A stretch of DNA of 64,000 nt, from the NCBI GenBank assembly GCA_947649645.1, contig CANSSP010000004.1, positions 124,001 through 188,000 of the forward strand, written 5' to 3'. The notes under the pieces are model-generated. The model worked only from the letters and a program-made list of their open reading frames with translations. It had not been told where the DNA came from and did no database searches. The stretch comes from an uncultured Roseburia sp. (GTDB lineage: Bacteria; Bacillota; Clostridia; Lachnospirales; Lachnospiraceae). The position numbers and the translations under genes were made by a program. Positions 36,498 through 45,178 of this stretch are shown one piece after another. Each line of letters begins with the position of its first letter. Position 1 is the first letter of the stretch.

Positions 36498-36725
36498 TGT
36501 GAAAACACCATTCCAAAAACTGTCAGATGGCGCAAAATGCTTGTTTTGTCATCACATTGTCACAAACCAAAAAAATGTTCCCGTCAATCTGCACAAATAC
36601 AAAAAAACAAAATTATGTTTTTTTGACCAAATATTTATTTTGAGTAATTTCCGCAAAACAGATTGACACATAAAATCTAATGACTGATCCATAAAATAAC
36701 AACAGACCACGGCCCAAATCTCCCT
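36498..36725. other. AT-rich intergenic region upstream of the envelope operon
   Basis: This stretch between the operon promoter and the HelD stop codon is far richer in A and T than its neighbours and has poly-A/T tracts, for example near 36600-36650. It may hold regulator-binding sites for the operon. No gene, strong hairpin or second promoter could be established by eye. Confidence 0.55.
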
Positions 36726-39700
36726 CTACCGTATCTTCTGCCATCCACGCTCAATCTCCCGATATTGTCCGAGCACCCCCTGCGTATCCCCGCCATAGAG
36801 AAAGTAATAATCAATCTCCTTCATGCCGTCCGCATACAGATACGGCCCGTAAGCCGGAATATTACAACACAGTACGGCTCCTCCCGCGGCCACACCGATT
36901 CCATACCCATATTCGGAAATCAGCAGGGGCATACGCCGTTTCTTTCCGCCAAAACTGATATATGCCGCTTTCTGGCTCATCCGCAGAAAATCATCGCCAA
37001 GAACCCCCTTCGCTTTCAGCTTCTCCTTTTTCGGCCAGTCAAAATAAACCCATGTCTCAAGCGTTGTCACATCGATCTGCCGCGGCTGCGCTGCCCGCTC
37101 TGCAAGAAGCAGTCTGCCGCCCGCGTCCAGAAACTGGAGCGCGCCTGTTTTTTTCTCAATCCGGACAGTGAGCTTTTCCGTCGAAATCTCCACCAGGTTT
37201 TTTCCCTCTCTCGCCGTCCATACCGGAATCGGTGACGGATCGTCCCAACCGTTCTGCCCCACCGCTTCTTCCCTTGTGAACTGAACCCGGACAATGGCAG
37301 AGGAAAGCGGCGTCAGGCGCAGAACGCCGTATCTGCCGGTCAGATCAATATATTTTTTTGTCTTTTTTACGATTCGCACGGAACTGTCGATGCGGCTGTG
37401 TCCCCGCGGACGCAGTCTGCCGTTCTCCGGAATCTCACCAAAACGATATGGCGACACGTTGATTTCACCGGTATCCCGTACTGTCTGCACATCCGGCACG
37501 ACTTTTCGCTCCCGGGCGCACGGCGCCGTCTGTAAAGACCTTGCGTTCCACACGCCCGCTTCGCTTTCTTCTTTCGCCCGCGGTACGGCAACCGGCATCG
37601 GCCCAAGACTGCTTCTGTCCATCCGCTCCCGCTCTCCGTGCAGCGCCTTCAGCCGCTCTTCCTCCCGGGTCGTTTTTTCTTTCACGGCATAACGTCTGAC
37701 TTCTTTTCGCATCTCGTTTTCCAGCGACCGCATGCGTTTCTCCTCCGGAACCGGTTCTGCAATCAGCCCCGTGAGTTCCCCCCGATACAGAACCACCAGC
37801 TCGTGCAACGCGCGCGTGGCCGCCACATACAAAAGCTTCACATACGCATCTTCCGCAGGATAGGAAGCTGCCGACGGATTGAAAAGGAGCACAGCGTCAA
37901 ATTCGAGCCCTTTCGTATACACGATCGGCAGCACCATGACACCGCTGCCAAATTCCGCCGTCTCCAGATTGACATCCGCCAGTGTCAGATATGCTAAAAG
38001 ACCTGCCCTCACCGCTGCCGCCTCATCCTCATCACGGCAGATCACTGCGATCGTCTCCCGCCCGCTCTGCTGCCAGCCCTCTATCGTGCGCACCGCCTCA
38101 CCAAGCAATTCCGCCTCACCGGCACATTCTGTCACCCGCACATCATTTCCGTGACGGCAGACCGGCTCCACCGGATATATGGAAAAACCCCCGTGACGTA
38201 AAATCTCTGTGGCAAACCCGGCAATCTCAATAGTATTCCGATAGCTCTTCTGCAGCAGGCCAAACGTGTCAAACGTTCCTGTCAGAATCAGCTCCTGCAG
38301 CTCCTTCCAGCCTTCCAGTCCGTATCCGTAGTAAACATTCTGCGAAACGTCCCCCATGATCGTGTAGGTACAGCCCGTCAGACAATATGAGAGCGACCCA
38401 TATACCATCATGCCGAAATCCTGCGCCTCATCGATAATCACATGACTTGCCTCACGCACGGCGTCCGTCTCCCCGATACGCTTATACAGATAAGCCAGCG
38501 CCGCCAGATCATAGACGTCAAATGCATGCTCCGGAAACGGAACCTCTTTTCCCCTTACCGCCTGCGCCTGCAGAAACTCCTGGTAAATCTCATACACGCA
38601 CCCCTTCCATTTCTTCTTCCCGAAGTACTCCCGATACCTGCGCCGCAGCTCCTTTTTCGTCTCCGGAGGGTAAGAAACCTCCTTTCCGGACAGCTCATTT
38701 TCCAGCCTTGCCAGAAGTATCTCGTTGAGCATACCGATTTTATTCTGCATGGATACTTTCCGATGCTTTTCCAGGTACTGCCCGATTGACGCTCCCTCAA
38801 ACAGAAGCGCTCCTGTGTCCTCCAGATAAATGTCCTCCTTCAAAATCCTGGCGTCCTCGTAAGCCGCACAGAAAGCTTCCAGATCATAAAACCACTCACG
38901 GCTCCCTTTCACGGTTGCCTTACGGTTCTTTTTATCTACCGGACAGACCGTGCAGACGGCAGGATCCCACTCCTCATATAACAGCCTTATAAACAGCTCC
39001 TCCATTGTCATCTGTGAAACTCCGTAGACATCCAGATCCGGCAGCACACCGGTAATATAGTTCAGAAGAATCCGGTTACTCCCGATGATATAAAAATCCT
39101 CCGGGCGAAATTCGTCCCCATAATTATACAGGATATAGGAAATGCGGTGCATGGCCACCGTCGTCTTTCCCGACCCCGCCACCCCCTGTACAATCAGATT
39201 CGTCTTCGGCGACCTGCGGATCAGTTCGTTCTGCTCCTTCTGGATGGTAGAGATAATCTCCCCAAGAACTGCGCCCTTGTTCTTTGCCAGATACTGTGTC
39301 AGCAGTTCATCGTTGGCCACCACGTCAGAATCATAAACGTCAATCAGCCTGTCCTGCGCGATCTCGTAGGTGCGCTTGCGCTTTAAATCAATCTCATAGA
39401 CTCCCTCATCCTTTACCACATAACTGCACGGCCCTGCGGTACTCTCATAATAGACCGATGCCGCAGGCGCCCTCCAGTCAATGACAAGCGGCTCTTCACC
39501 CGGCTGCGCTATACCGACACGCCCTATATAATAAGACTCTTCAAACGGCACCTTTGCATCTTTAAAATCAATCCGTCCGAAATATGGCCTGCTCCGCGCC
39601 TTCTGCCGCCGCAGCAGATCGCGTCTGTATTCCCTCAGCTGTGACTGTGTGTTGTGCAAAAGCGACAGTGCTTCCTTATCCTTCGGCCCATAAGTCTCCA

Positions 39701-39854
39701 TCAGATCGTACAGCTCGCCGGAGAGCTCCCTGATATACGCCTCGGTCCGCTCAAGATTCTTCTGCGCCACACCGATCACCTCTGCAAGCTGCTTTTCCTC
39801 TTCCTCACGGCTCAGCCCCGGAACGGGGCGGTGCATTTTCATCTTTTCTTTCAT
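36726..39854 (-). CDS. HelD-type UvrD/Rep superfamily helicase with GH31 N-terminal-like C-terminal extension
   Basis: A 1042-residue protein. Residues 1 to about 700 are HelD-like: an N-terminal coiled coil, an ERRxDWR-like block (LVIDWRAPAAS), Walker A GVAGSGKTT at 224-232, DEAQDFG at 475-481, GDVSQNVY, LLQKSYRNTIEI and LYVAATRAL. HelD releases stalled RNA polymerase from DNA. After a charged linker (about 710-835), residues 840-1042 match the N-terminal beta domain of GH31 alpha-glucosidases (YGVLRLTPLSSAIVRVQFT, MPLLISEYGYGIGV, DYYFLYGGDTQGVLGQYREI). The protein stops where the GH31 catalytic barrel would begin. The start at 39854 has GGGAGG upstream. Confidence 0.88.
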   Translation of the reverse strand: MKEKMKMHRPVPGLSREEEEKQLAEVIGVAQKNLERTEAYIRELSGELYDLMETYGPKDKEALSLLHNTQSQLREYRRDLLRRQKARSRPYFGRIDFKDAKVPFEESYYIGRVGIAQPGEEPLVIDWRAPAASVYYESTAGPCSYVVKDEGVYEIDLKRKRTYEIAQDRLIDVYDSDVVANDELLTQYLAKNKGAVLGEIISTIQKEQNELIRRSPKTNLIVQGVAGSGKTTVAMHRISYILYNYGDEFRPEDFYIIGSNRILLNYITGVLPDLDVYGVSQMTMEELFIRLLYEEWDPAVCTVCPVDKKNRKATVKGSREWFYDLEAFCAAYEDARILKEDIYLEDTGALLFEGASIGQYLEKHRKVSMQNKIGMLNEILLARLENELSGKEVSYPPETKKELRRRYREYFGKKKWKGCVYEIYQEFLQAQAVRGKEVPFPEHAFDVYDLAALAYLYKRIGETDAVREASHVIIDEAQDFGMMVYGSLSYCLTGCTYTIMGDVSQNVYYGYGLEGWKELQELILTGTFDTFGLLQKSYRNTIEIAGFATEILRHGGFSIYPVEPVCRHGNDVRVTECAGEAELLGEAVRTIEGWQQSGRETIAVICRDEDEAAAVRAGLLAYLTLADVNLETAEFGSGVMVLPIVYTKGLEFDAVLLFNPSAASYPAEDAYVKLLYVAATRALHELVVLYRGELTGLIAEPVPEEKRMRSLENEMRKEVRRYAVKEKTTREEERLKALHGERERMDRSSLGPMPVAVPRAKEESEAGVWNARSLQTAPCARERKVVPDVQTVRDTGEINVSPYRFGEIPENGRLRPRGHSRIDSSVRIVKKTKKYIDLTGRYGVLRLTPLSSAIVRVQFTREEAVGQNGWDDPSPIPVWTAREGKNLVEISTEKLTVRIEKKTGALQFLDAGGRLLLAERAAQPRQIDVTTLETWVYFDWPKKEKLKAKGVLGDDFLRMSQKAAYISFGGKKRRMPLLISEYGYGIGVAAGGAVLCCNIPAYGPYLYADGMKEIDYYFLYGGDTQGVLGQYREIERGWQKIR

Positions 39855-39883
39855 CTCGTCCTCCCAGTCAGATAATAACCAAA

Positions 39884-39914
39884 ACACGGCGCCGGAATCC
39901 TCCGGCACCGTGTC
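39884..39914 (-). terminator. Terminator after the vWA lipoprotein operon
   Basis: Minus strand: ACACGGTGCCGGA pairs with TCCGGCGCCGTGT (one G-T) and is followed by TTTTGGTTATT, just past the stop codon at 39927 and before the HelD start. Confidence 0.8.
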
Positions 39915-39926
39915 TTCTCCTCCGCC

Positions 39927-41612
39927 TTACACTGTCACATTAAACAGATTTCTCAGCTGATTGGATATATCATCGCTCGTGGCATTTAACGCCGCGGCCT
40001 CGTTGATATCAGAGAGCAGATTCAGCTCCCCGTTCTCATCGTTATAATTGTACCCGATCGTGTAAACAGGCACCTGCATTCCTGCGACAATCGGCGTCAC
40101 CCTTTTCAGGCTGTAACCCTCATTCTGCTCCCCGTCGGAAAGGACAAACAGCATCAGTTTCGCTTCCGGAACCTCCCTGGCCTTTTCGGCGAGCATATCG
40201 AGCGCCACAAGAACCGCATCGTAGGTAGCCGTGCTGCCGCCCTCCGCCAGATTCTTTACCTCTCCCGAAAAATAGGCCTTCTGCGTTGCGTCAAACTGGG
40301 CGATCGGCAGGTTGACTGTGACGTTGCCCGAGAAACTGACCAGTCCGATATAATGTTCGGAACCAATATAGGAAGAGGCGTTGATCAGCGACGATCTGAG
40401 TGCGTTTAACGGCTCTCCGCCCATAGAGCCGGAAACATCGGCCACAAACACGGCGATAATCGGCCTTCCCCCGTTTTTATTCTGTTTCCAGACTTTCTGC
40501 GCCGTAAGATACCCCGTACCGTCCAGCCCGGGATCCTGGGAAACATACGCATCATGGCGGTTAAACCCTTTCTCCGTCGCAAGCTTCTGGCTCTCATCCG
40601 TCAGACAATAATCCACAAACAGCTTTGCGGCTTCCTTCTGCTCCCCGGAACAATACTCAAATGTGTAAACCGGATGATCATGACGGATTCCGGCGGGAAT
40701 ATAGACATAATTGACAAGCTCCGGCGTGTTGATATAAGCCTGCTCCTCCATCACCATCGCATTGATGATCCCTTTGGAAGCCTGGCTGCGAAGCACCGCG
40801 GTCGTATATGCCACCGGAGGGGATGACTTCTGATACTCTAAAAGCTTTCCCTGTGCCGCATCGGACAGCGGATTTGTCTCGTCAAACGACTTGAGCATCG
40901 CCGTCAGGATATTCAGTCCCGTGCTGGACGTATAGGGATTGGTGTAGGCAAACGTGAGATCTTTTGCCAGCGTGGCTTCCAGAACATTGGCAAGCGTGGG
41001 TTCCTCATATTTTTCGATAAAAGAATCGTAAACGTCATTTTTGATAAGAATACCGGCTGTGTTTCCTGCAATGCGGTCAGCTATCTTTTCCGTCCCGATA
41101 CCCGATGATTTCAGCATCATTCCCCACGCATCATTCGACGGGATAAAAAGCTGCGGCTGATAAGCCCCCGCATTCATATACGTAACGACCTCACCGGAAG
41201 TGATTTTGCGCACCGAAACAGTGACACGCCTGTCACCTATGGTAAACCCGGCCTTGTTAAACTCCTGCGCCACTATATTGATCCAGTCGTCCGGGGCCTC
41301 GGCGGTAAGCTCCGTGGCGGCGGCAATCTCGATATTGATCTCACCGTCACCCGTAACGGTCATCGGGAAAGTAGAAATATCCGCCAGCGTTTCCGCCTCC
41401 GACAAATCGTCCGAATAGATATCCAGCGCCGGCTCCGACACTCTGGTGACATTGACCTCCTTTAGCATAGAGGCGATCTCTGCCTGCGCATCCTCATAGC
41501 TGAGCGACCCTTCATTCCGCTCTGTTCTGACGCCGCCGCATCCGCACAGGAAAGCCGTCAAAAGAAATAACGCCAGAAACAGACCTTTTTTCCTTCGCTT
41601 TTTCATACTCAT
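39927..41612 (-). CDS. Lipoprotein with substrate-binding and von Willebrand A domains
   Basis: A 561-residue surface lipoprotein with lipobox FLCGC near residue 24. Residues about 70-370 look like an extracellular solute-binding protein of the molybdate/phosphate type (INIVAQEFNKAGF, YQPQLFIPSNDAW, LLEYQKSSPPVAYTTAVL, FVDYCLTDESQKLA). Residues 388-555 are a vWA domain with an intact metal-ion-dependent adhesion site: DVSGS (392-396), GGSTATYDA and LSDGEQ. The combination suggests ligand binding plus metal-dependent protein docking at the cell surface. It overlaps the preceding gene by four bases (ATGA) and ends the three-gene operon. Ligand unknown. Confidence 0.87.
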   Translation of the reverse strand: MSMKKRRKKGLFLALFLLTAFLCGCGGVRTERNEGSLSYEDAQAEIASMLKEVNVTRVSEPALDIYSDDLSEAETLADISTFPMTVTGDGEINIEIAAATELTAEAPDDWINIVAQEFNKAGFTIGDRRVTVSVRKITSGEVVTYMNAGAYQPQLFIPSNDAWGMMLKSSGIGTEKIADRIAGNTAGILIKNDVYDSFIEKYEEPTLANVLEATLAKDLTFAYTNPYTSSTGLNILTAMLKSFDETNPLSDAAQGKLLEYQKSSPPVAYTTAVLRSQASKGIINAMVMEEQAYINTPELVNYVYIPAGIRHDHPVYTFEYCSGEQKEAAKLFVDYCLTDESQKLATEKGFNRHDAYVSQDPGLDGTGYLTAQKVWKQNKNGGRPIIAVFVADVSGSMGGEPLNALRSSLINASSYIGSEHYIGLVSFSGNVTVNLPIAQFDATQKAYFSGEVKNLAEGGSTATYDAVLVALDMLAEKAREVPEAKLMLFVLSDGEQNEGYSLKRVTPIVAGMQVPVYTIGYNYNDENGELNLLSDINEAAALNATSDDISNQLRNLFNVTV

Positions 41613-42394
41613 GGTTCCTTTCTCCTGTCATCCTCAATCGACGAGAGGATGGTAGATTTATAGATATCCAGCAGTTCCATACTGTTGTCGTCTTCGCCCT
41701 GCCGGTTCAGAAAATCTGCCAGCGCAAAAAGAAATTCCTGCACCTGCGTGAGCTGCTTATTTCCTTCCTCGTGGCATTCTGCGAGTTTGTCTCTGACCAG
41801 TCCGACATCTTTTACCGGATCGGCCACATCCAGGTAGTTCAGCACTTTCCGGACATTTTTGCACAGATACTGCTCCACCCGGTCTAAAATATCCTCCGTG
41901 TTGGCCAGGGCGTCGGCTCCGTTAATATCGAGAAGGTGTGAAAGCTTATCCTGATGCTCATCCATAATGTCAAGCTGCAGCTTAAGCTGCAGCAGCGGCT
42001 GTGACAGGGCGCTCCACTTCTCTGCGGCATAATCGGTCAGAAGCCCCCTGATCCGCTTCGAATCCATCTTCCTGGAAACCGACAGAACCTCTCTGTGCCG
42101 TTCCGTTTCCTCAAGAATCTCCCGGCGGATTACTTCATCCCGCGCGATCTCCTCGTCTCTGGCATCGCGCCATTTTTTCTGCCCCATAAAATCCAACGCA
42201 TACAAAAGAATCACGACAAGGCTGGCCACGCCGCCCACGGCGCATACAGCGTTGCGCAGACTGCGGTAAAACCGTATCCCGAAGCGAATCACGATCGCAT
42301 GCATCCTGACATGCAGAAAAATGCAGGCCATGGCAGACAGTCCCACGATCAGTATGACATAAATCAATTTTACTTTTTGTTTTCTTTCCGGCAT
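41609..42394 (-). CDS. Two-helix membrane protein with coiled-coil cytoplasmic domain
   Basis: A 261-residue protein. Helices at about 10-28 and 47-66 form a hairpin, then a highly charged helical region of about 190 residues including EEIARDEVIRREILEETERH. No family is recognised with confidence. Its shape recalls XpaC-like proteins that often accompany TelA and vWA genes, but that is a weak analogy. It is coupled to both neighbours: its start lies 25 bases inside the preceding gene and its stop overlaps the vWA gene. Confidence 0.75.
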   Translation of the reverse strand: MPERKQKVKLIYVILIVGLSAMACIFLHVRMHAIVIRFGIRFYRSLRNAVCAVGGVASLVVILLYALDFMGQKKWRDARDEEIARDEVIRREILEETERHREVLSVSRKMDSKRIRGLLTDYAAEKWSALSQPLLQLKLQLDIMDEHQDKLSHLLDINGADALANTEDILDRVEQYLCKNVRKVLNYLDVADPVKDVGLVRDKLAECHEEGNKQLTQVQEFLFALADFLNRQGEDDNSMELLDIYKSTILSSIEDDRRKEP

Positions 42395-42840
42395 AAATCG
42401 AGCTCTCCTCTCAATATATTCGCAAGCCGGACAACCTCGGCTGTTTCGCGCATTTCCCTGGAATCTTTCAGCTGAGCGCCGGTCAGACCGGAATGCGCGA
42501 GAAATTCCGTCAGAAAATTCTCTTTCTGCTCCAGAATCACCAGATTCTGTGCGATCATCTGCCTGGTGACAGCCAGGCTCTCTTCCTCTCCTCCTGCCTT
42601 TTCACCTGCCGGAACACACTCCTGCCCCCGCCCCAGTGCCGCCGAAATCTCCCGCAGCTTTCCGGCCAGACGCTTGCAGCGCTCCCGCTGCACACGACAC
42701 TGCAGGTCAGTCATCTCCTGCGGAACCGTCCCATATACGTCGACAATATATTTCCCGATCTCCCGGCTGATCTCCACCAGCTCATCCGTGCAGAATGCCG
42801 CCTGTCTCTGCAGTTTTCTGACATCCATCGCCGCTCCCAT
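42370..42840 (-). CDS. Helical coiled-coil protein, unknown function
   Basis: A 156-residue soluble protein that looks almost wholly helical, with Glu/Lys/Arg-rich heptads (CKRLAGKLREISAAL, IAQNLVILEQKENFLTEFL) and a short Gly/Glu-rich break near residue 80. No family recognised. It is the first gene of the substrate-binding/vWA operon and has a strong promoter, so it is probably a real protein acting with the membrane partner it overlaps by 25 bases. The start could be 42840 or four codons later; both have G-rich sites. Confidence 0.72.
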   Translation of the reverse strand: MGAAMDVRKLQRQAAFCTDELVEISREIGKYIVDVYGTVPQEMTDLQCRVQRERCKRLAGKLREISAALGRGQECVPAGEKAGGEEESLAVTRQMIAQNLVILEQKENFLTEFLAHSGLTGAQLKDSREMRETAEVVRLANILRGELDLCRKENKK

Positions 42841-42889
42841 ATCCTCTTCCCCGCCCCCGGGAACGATTCCACCCGGTTTCTTTTCTTTT

Positions 42890-42918
42890 ATTATACTGCC
42901 GGCAGACCATCAAGTCAA
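42890..42918 (-). promoter_or_regulatory. Promoter of the vWA lipoprotein operon
   Basis: Minus strand: -35 TTGACT (42913-42918), 17-base spacer, perfect -10 TATAAT (42890-42895), about 50 bases before the first ATG. Confidence 0.87.
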
Positions 42919-42965
42919 CAATTGTACTGAAGGGCTGTCACTTCGGCGGTTTCCCCAAAAGCCCA

Positions 42966-42995
42966 TTGATCGGACAGGAAATCCTGTGCTATAAT
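42966..42995 (+). promoter_or_regulatory. Promoter of the plus-strand methyltransferase-like gene
   Basis: Plus strand: -35 TTGATC (42966-42971), 18-base spacer, perfect -10 TATAAT (42990-42995), 33 bases before the ATG at 43029. It is divergent from the vWA operon promoter about 50 bases away, so both may share regulation. Confidence 0.75.
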
Positions 42996-43028
42996 CGGTT
43001 CAGCAACTCGGAATCCGGAGGGAAAACA

Positions 43029-43610
43029 ATGGAATTTAAGCTGATTTCCATAGCAGTCCTGATTGCTTTTTATGGCTGCTATTTTTTAAAAATGCTTTGT
43101 CAGAAAAAGAAGGGAATACAGACGGACCAGATCGGAAAGGACAAAGTCGGTTTTGTGAAATTCGTGGAAGTTACAATGAAGATTGCCGCTGTCCTTGCTT
43201 TCGCGGCGGGACTTGTCAGTATTTTCACCGGGACAGGTCATGGCCCTGTCGCTGTCCGGGTTACAGGCGCGGTGATGAGTGTTGCGGGAACAATCGCATT
43301 TATTGCCGCAGTACAGACCATGCGTGACAGCTGGCGGGCCGGCGTTTCCAGAACCGATAAAACGGAGCTTGTAACAAACGGTATTTATCAGATCAGCCGC
43401 AATCCCGCCTTTTTGGGATTTGATCTTTTGTATATCGGTATATTATTGATGTTTTTTAACTGGATTTTATGTATTCTGACTGTTTTCGCCGTCATCATGT
43501 ACCATTTGCAGATTGTCAGAGTGGAGGAGGATTTTCTGCTTGCCACATTTGGAAATGCGTATCTGCAATATAAGAAAAAGGTCTGCCGCTATCTTGGCAG
43601 AAAACGATAA
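43029..43610 (+). CDS. Isoprenylcysteine carboxyl methyltransferase-like membrane protein
   Basis: A 193-residue integral membrane protein with about five hydrophobic helices. The C-terminal third carries the ICMT/phospholipid-methyltransferase pattern: GIYQISRNPAFLGFDLLYIG, then RVEEDFLLATFGNAYLQYKKKV. This fold binds S-adenosylmethionine at the membrane interface; in bacteria the substrates are mostly unknown. Start at 43029 is fixed by GGAGGG six bases upstream. It is one of only two plus-strand genes here, convergent with enolase. Confidence 0.88.
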   Translation: MEFKLISIAVLIAFYGCYFLKMLCQKKKGIQTDQIGKDKVGFVKFVEVTMKIAAVLAFAAGLVSIFTGTGHGPVAVRVTGAVMSVAGTIAFIAAVQTMRDSWRAGVSRTDKTELVTNGIYQISRNPAFLGFDLLYIGILLMFFNWILCILTVFAVIMYHLQIVRVEEDFLLATFGNAYLQYKKKVCRYLGRKR

Positions 43611-43618
43611 ATTACACA

Positions 43619-43650
43619 AAAACGGCATAGCCCGCAGGCTACACCGTTTC
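43619..43650. terminator. Bidirectional terminator between the methyltransferase-like gene and eno
   Basis: AACGGCATAGCC and GGCTACACCGTT arms (one mismatch) form a hairpin. On the minus strand it is followed by TTTTTG, making it a good terminator for eno; on the plus strand the T-tract is shorter. Confidence 0.78.
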
Positions 43651-43684
43651 CCGAAAATATTCATGTCTGCGCCGCGACAGCCAT

Positions 43685-45106
43685 TCAGCCAAACTCTGCC
43701 TGTACGCCCAGCTCTTCTTCAATCCTTAAAAGCTGGTTGTACTTGCTGGTCCGCTCTGCACGGCATGGCGCGCCCGTCTTAATCTGTCCCGCGTTGACCG
43801 CCACGGCAAGATCTGCGATAAACGCATCTTCCGTCTCCCCGGATCGATGCGAAATGACGGCATGATACCCCGCATTTTTCGCCATCTCAATCGCGTCGAG
43901 CGCCTCCGTCACTGTTCCGATCTGATTGACCTTGATCAGAACCGCATTCGCTGTCTTCATGTCAATCCCACATTTGATCCGTTTCGGATTTGTCACAAAT
44001 AAATCGTCGCCGACGAGCTGCACTTTCTCTCCCAGACGTTCTGTCAGTTTCTGCCAGCCCTCCCAGTCGTCTTCAAAAAGTCCGTCCTCGATGGATACGA
44101 TCGGAAATTCTTTCGTCAGCTCCTCGTAGAAGGAAATCATCTCTTCCGGGCTGCGCTTTATGCTGCACGAACCGGCATCCTTTTTGGAACCCTCGCCCTG
44201 TCCGTCCGCCGTCTCTGCTTTATTCTGCTTCGCCGCAGTTTCATGTTCCCCTTCCCCTGCCGCGCGTCCGTCCCGGCACCCACATCCGGCTTTTGCACGC
44301 GTCTCACCCGGAAAAATATAAACGCCCGTCTCCTCGTCATAGAGCTCGCTCGCGGCGGCATCCATCGCATAAACCACGTCCTCCCCGACGCGATAACCCG
44401 CTTTTTCCACCGCACGGCCGAGATAGCGGAACACATCTTTCACCTCATCAAAATCCGGCGCAAAACCGCCCTCGTCCCCGACTGCCGTTCCGAGTCCGTC
44501 CTCATTTAAAATCTGGCGCAGGAAATGATAAATCTCCGCCCCCATCCTGAGCGCGTCGCGGTAAGTCTTTGCCCCGACCGGCATAATCATAAATTCCTGA
44601 AAATCCAGAGAATTTTTTGCATGGACGCCGCCGTTTATCACATTCATCATCGGCACGGGCATCTTTTTTGCATTCACACCGCCCAGATAGCGGTAGAGCG
44701 GCATGTCAAGCGCTTTTGCCGCCGTCTTTGCACAGGCCAGGGAAACGCCTAAAATCGCGTTTGCGCCGAGACTCCCCTTATTGTCCGTCCCGTCCAGTTC
44801 CACCATCGCACGATCCAGTTTTCCCTGTTCCAGCACATTTTTTCCTACAAGCGCCTCGCGAATTTTCGTGTTCACATGATCCACAACCTTCTGCACACCC
44901 AGGCCAAAATACTTTTCATCCCCGTCTCTCAGCTCAATGGCCTCAAACCTTCCCGTGCTCGCCCCGGAAGGAACCGACTCGCGCGCCGTGATCTTCTTTC
45001 CGGTCGTCTCCGTCTCCGCCGTGACCTCGACCTCGACGGTGGGATTTCCCCTGGAATCCAGGATTTCTCTTGCATGTACATCTGTAATCTTGATAATCAA
45101 AGACAT
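43685..45106 (-). CDS. eno: Enolase with an internal low-complexity insertion
   Basis: Glycolytic enzyme converting 2-phosphoglycerate to phosphoenolpyruvate; Mg2+-dependent, cytoplasmic. Motifs are intact: [41 protein letters not shown] (about 210-217), [24 protein letters not shown] and SHRSGETED. At 473 residues it is about 45 longer than usual. The excess is a Gly/Glu/Lys-rich stretch with three Cys at about 271-316 (44159-44296 in DNA), between the FPGET strand and the helix beginning [12 protein letters not shown]. The reading frame is unbroken and catalytic residues lie on both sides, so it is probably active. Start at 45106 follows AAAGGGG. Confidence 0.96.
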   Translation of the reverse strand: MSLIIKITDVHAREILDSRGNPTVEVEVTAETETTGKKITARESVPSGASTGRFEAIELRDGDEKYFGLGVQKVVDHVNTKIREALVGKNVLEQGKLDRAMVELDGTDNKGSLGANAILGVSLACAKTAAKALDMPLYRYLGGVNAKKMPVPMMNVINGGVHAKNSLDFQEFMIMPVGAKTYRDALRMGAEIYHFLRQILNEDGLGTAVGDEGGFAPDFDEVKDVFRYLGRAVEKAGYRVGEDVVYAMDAAASELYDEETGVYIFPGETRAKAGCGCRDGRAAGEGEHETAAKQNKAETADGQGEGSKKDAGSCSIKRSPEEMISFYEELTKEFPIVSIEDGLFEDDWEGWQKLTERLGEKVQLVGDDLFVTNPKRIKCGIDMKTANAVLIKVNQIGTVTEALDAIEMAKNAGYHAVISHRSGETEDAFIADLAVAVNAGQIKTGAPCRAERTSKYNQLLRIEEELGVQAEFG

Positions 45107-45178
45107 CCTTTTCCCCTTTCACATACCATGTTTCGGATTTCAATTCCCCACTAGTATGTCCATGAATAACCGGGATTA

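Noticed and set aside
37200-37400. A frameshift joining HelD to a separate GH31 gene
   Set aside because: The reading frame is open without interruption through the linker and tail, and no remaining GH31 barrel is present downstream; I treat it as a real fusion or an old deletion rather than a sequencing frameshift, pending read-level checks.
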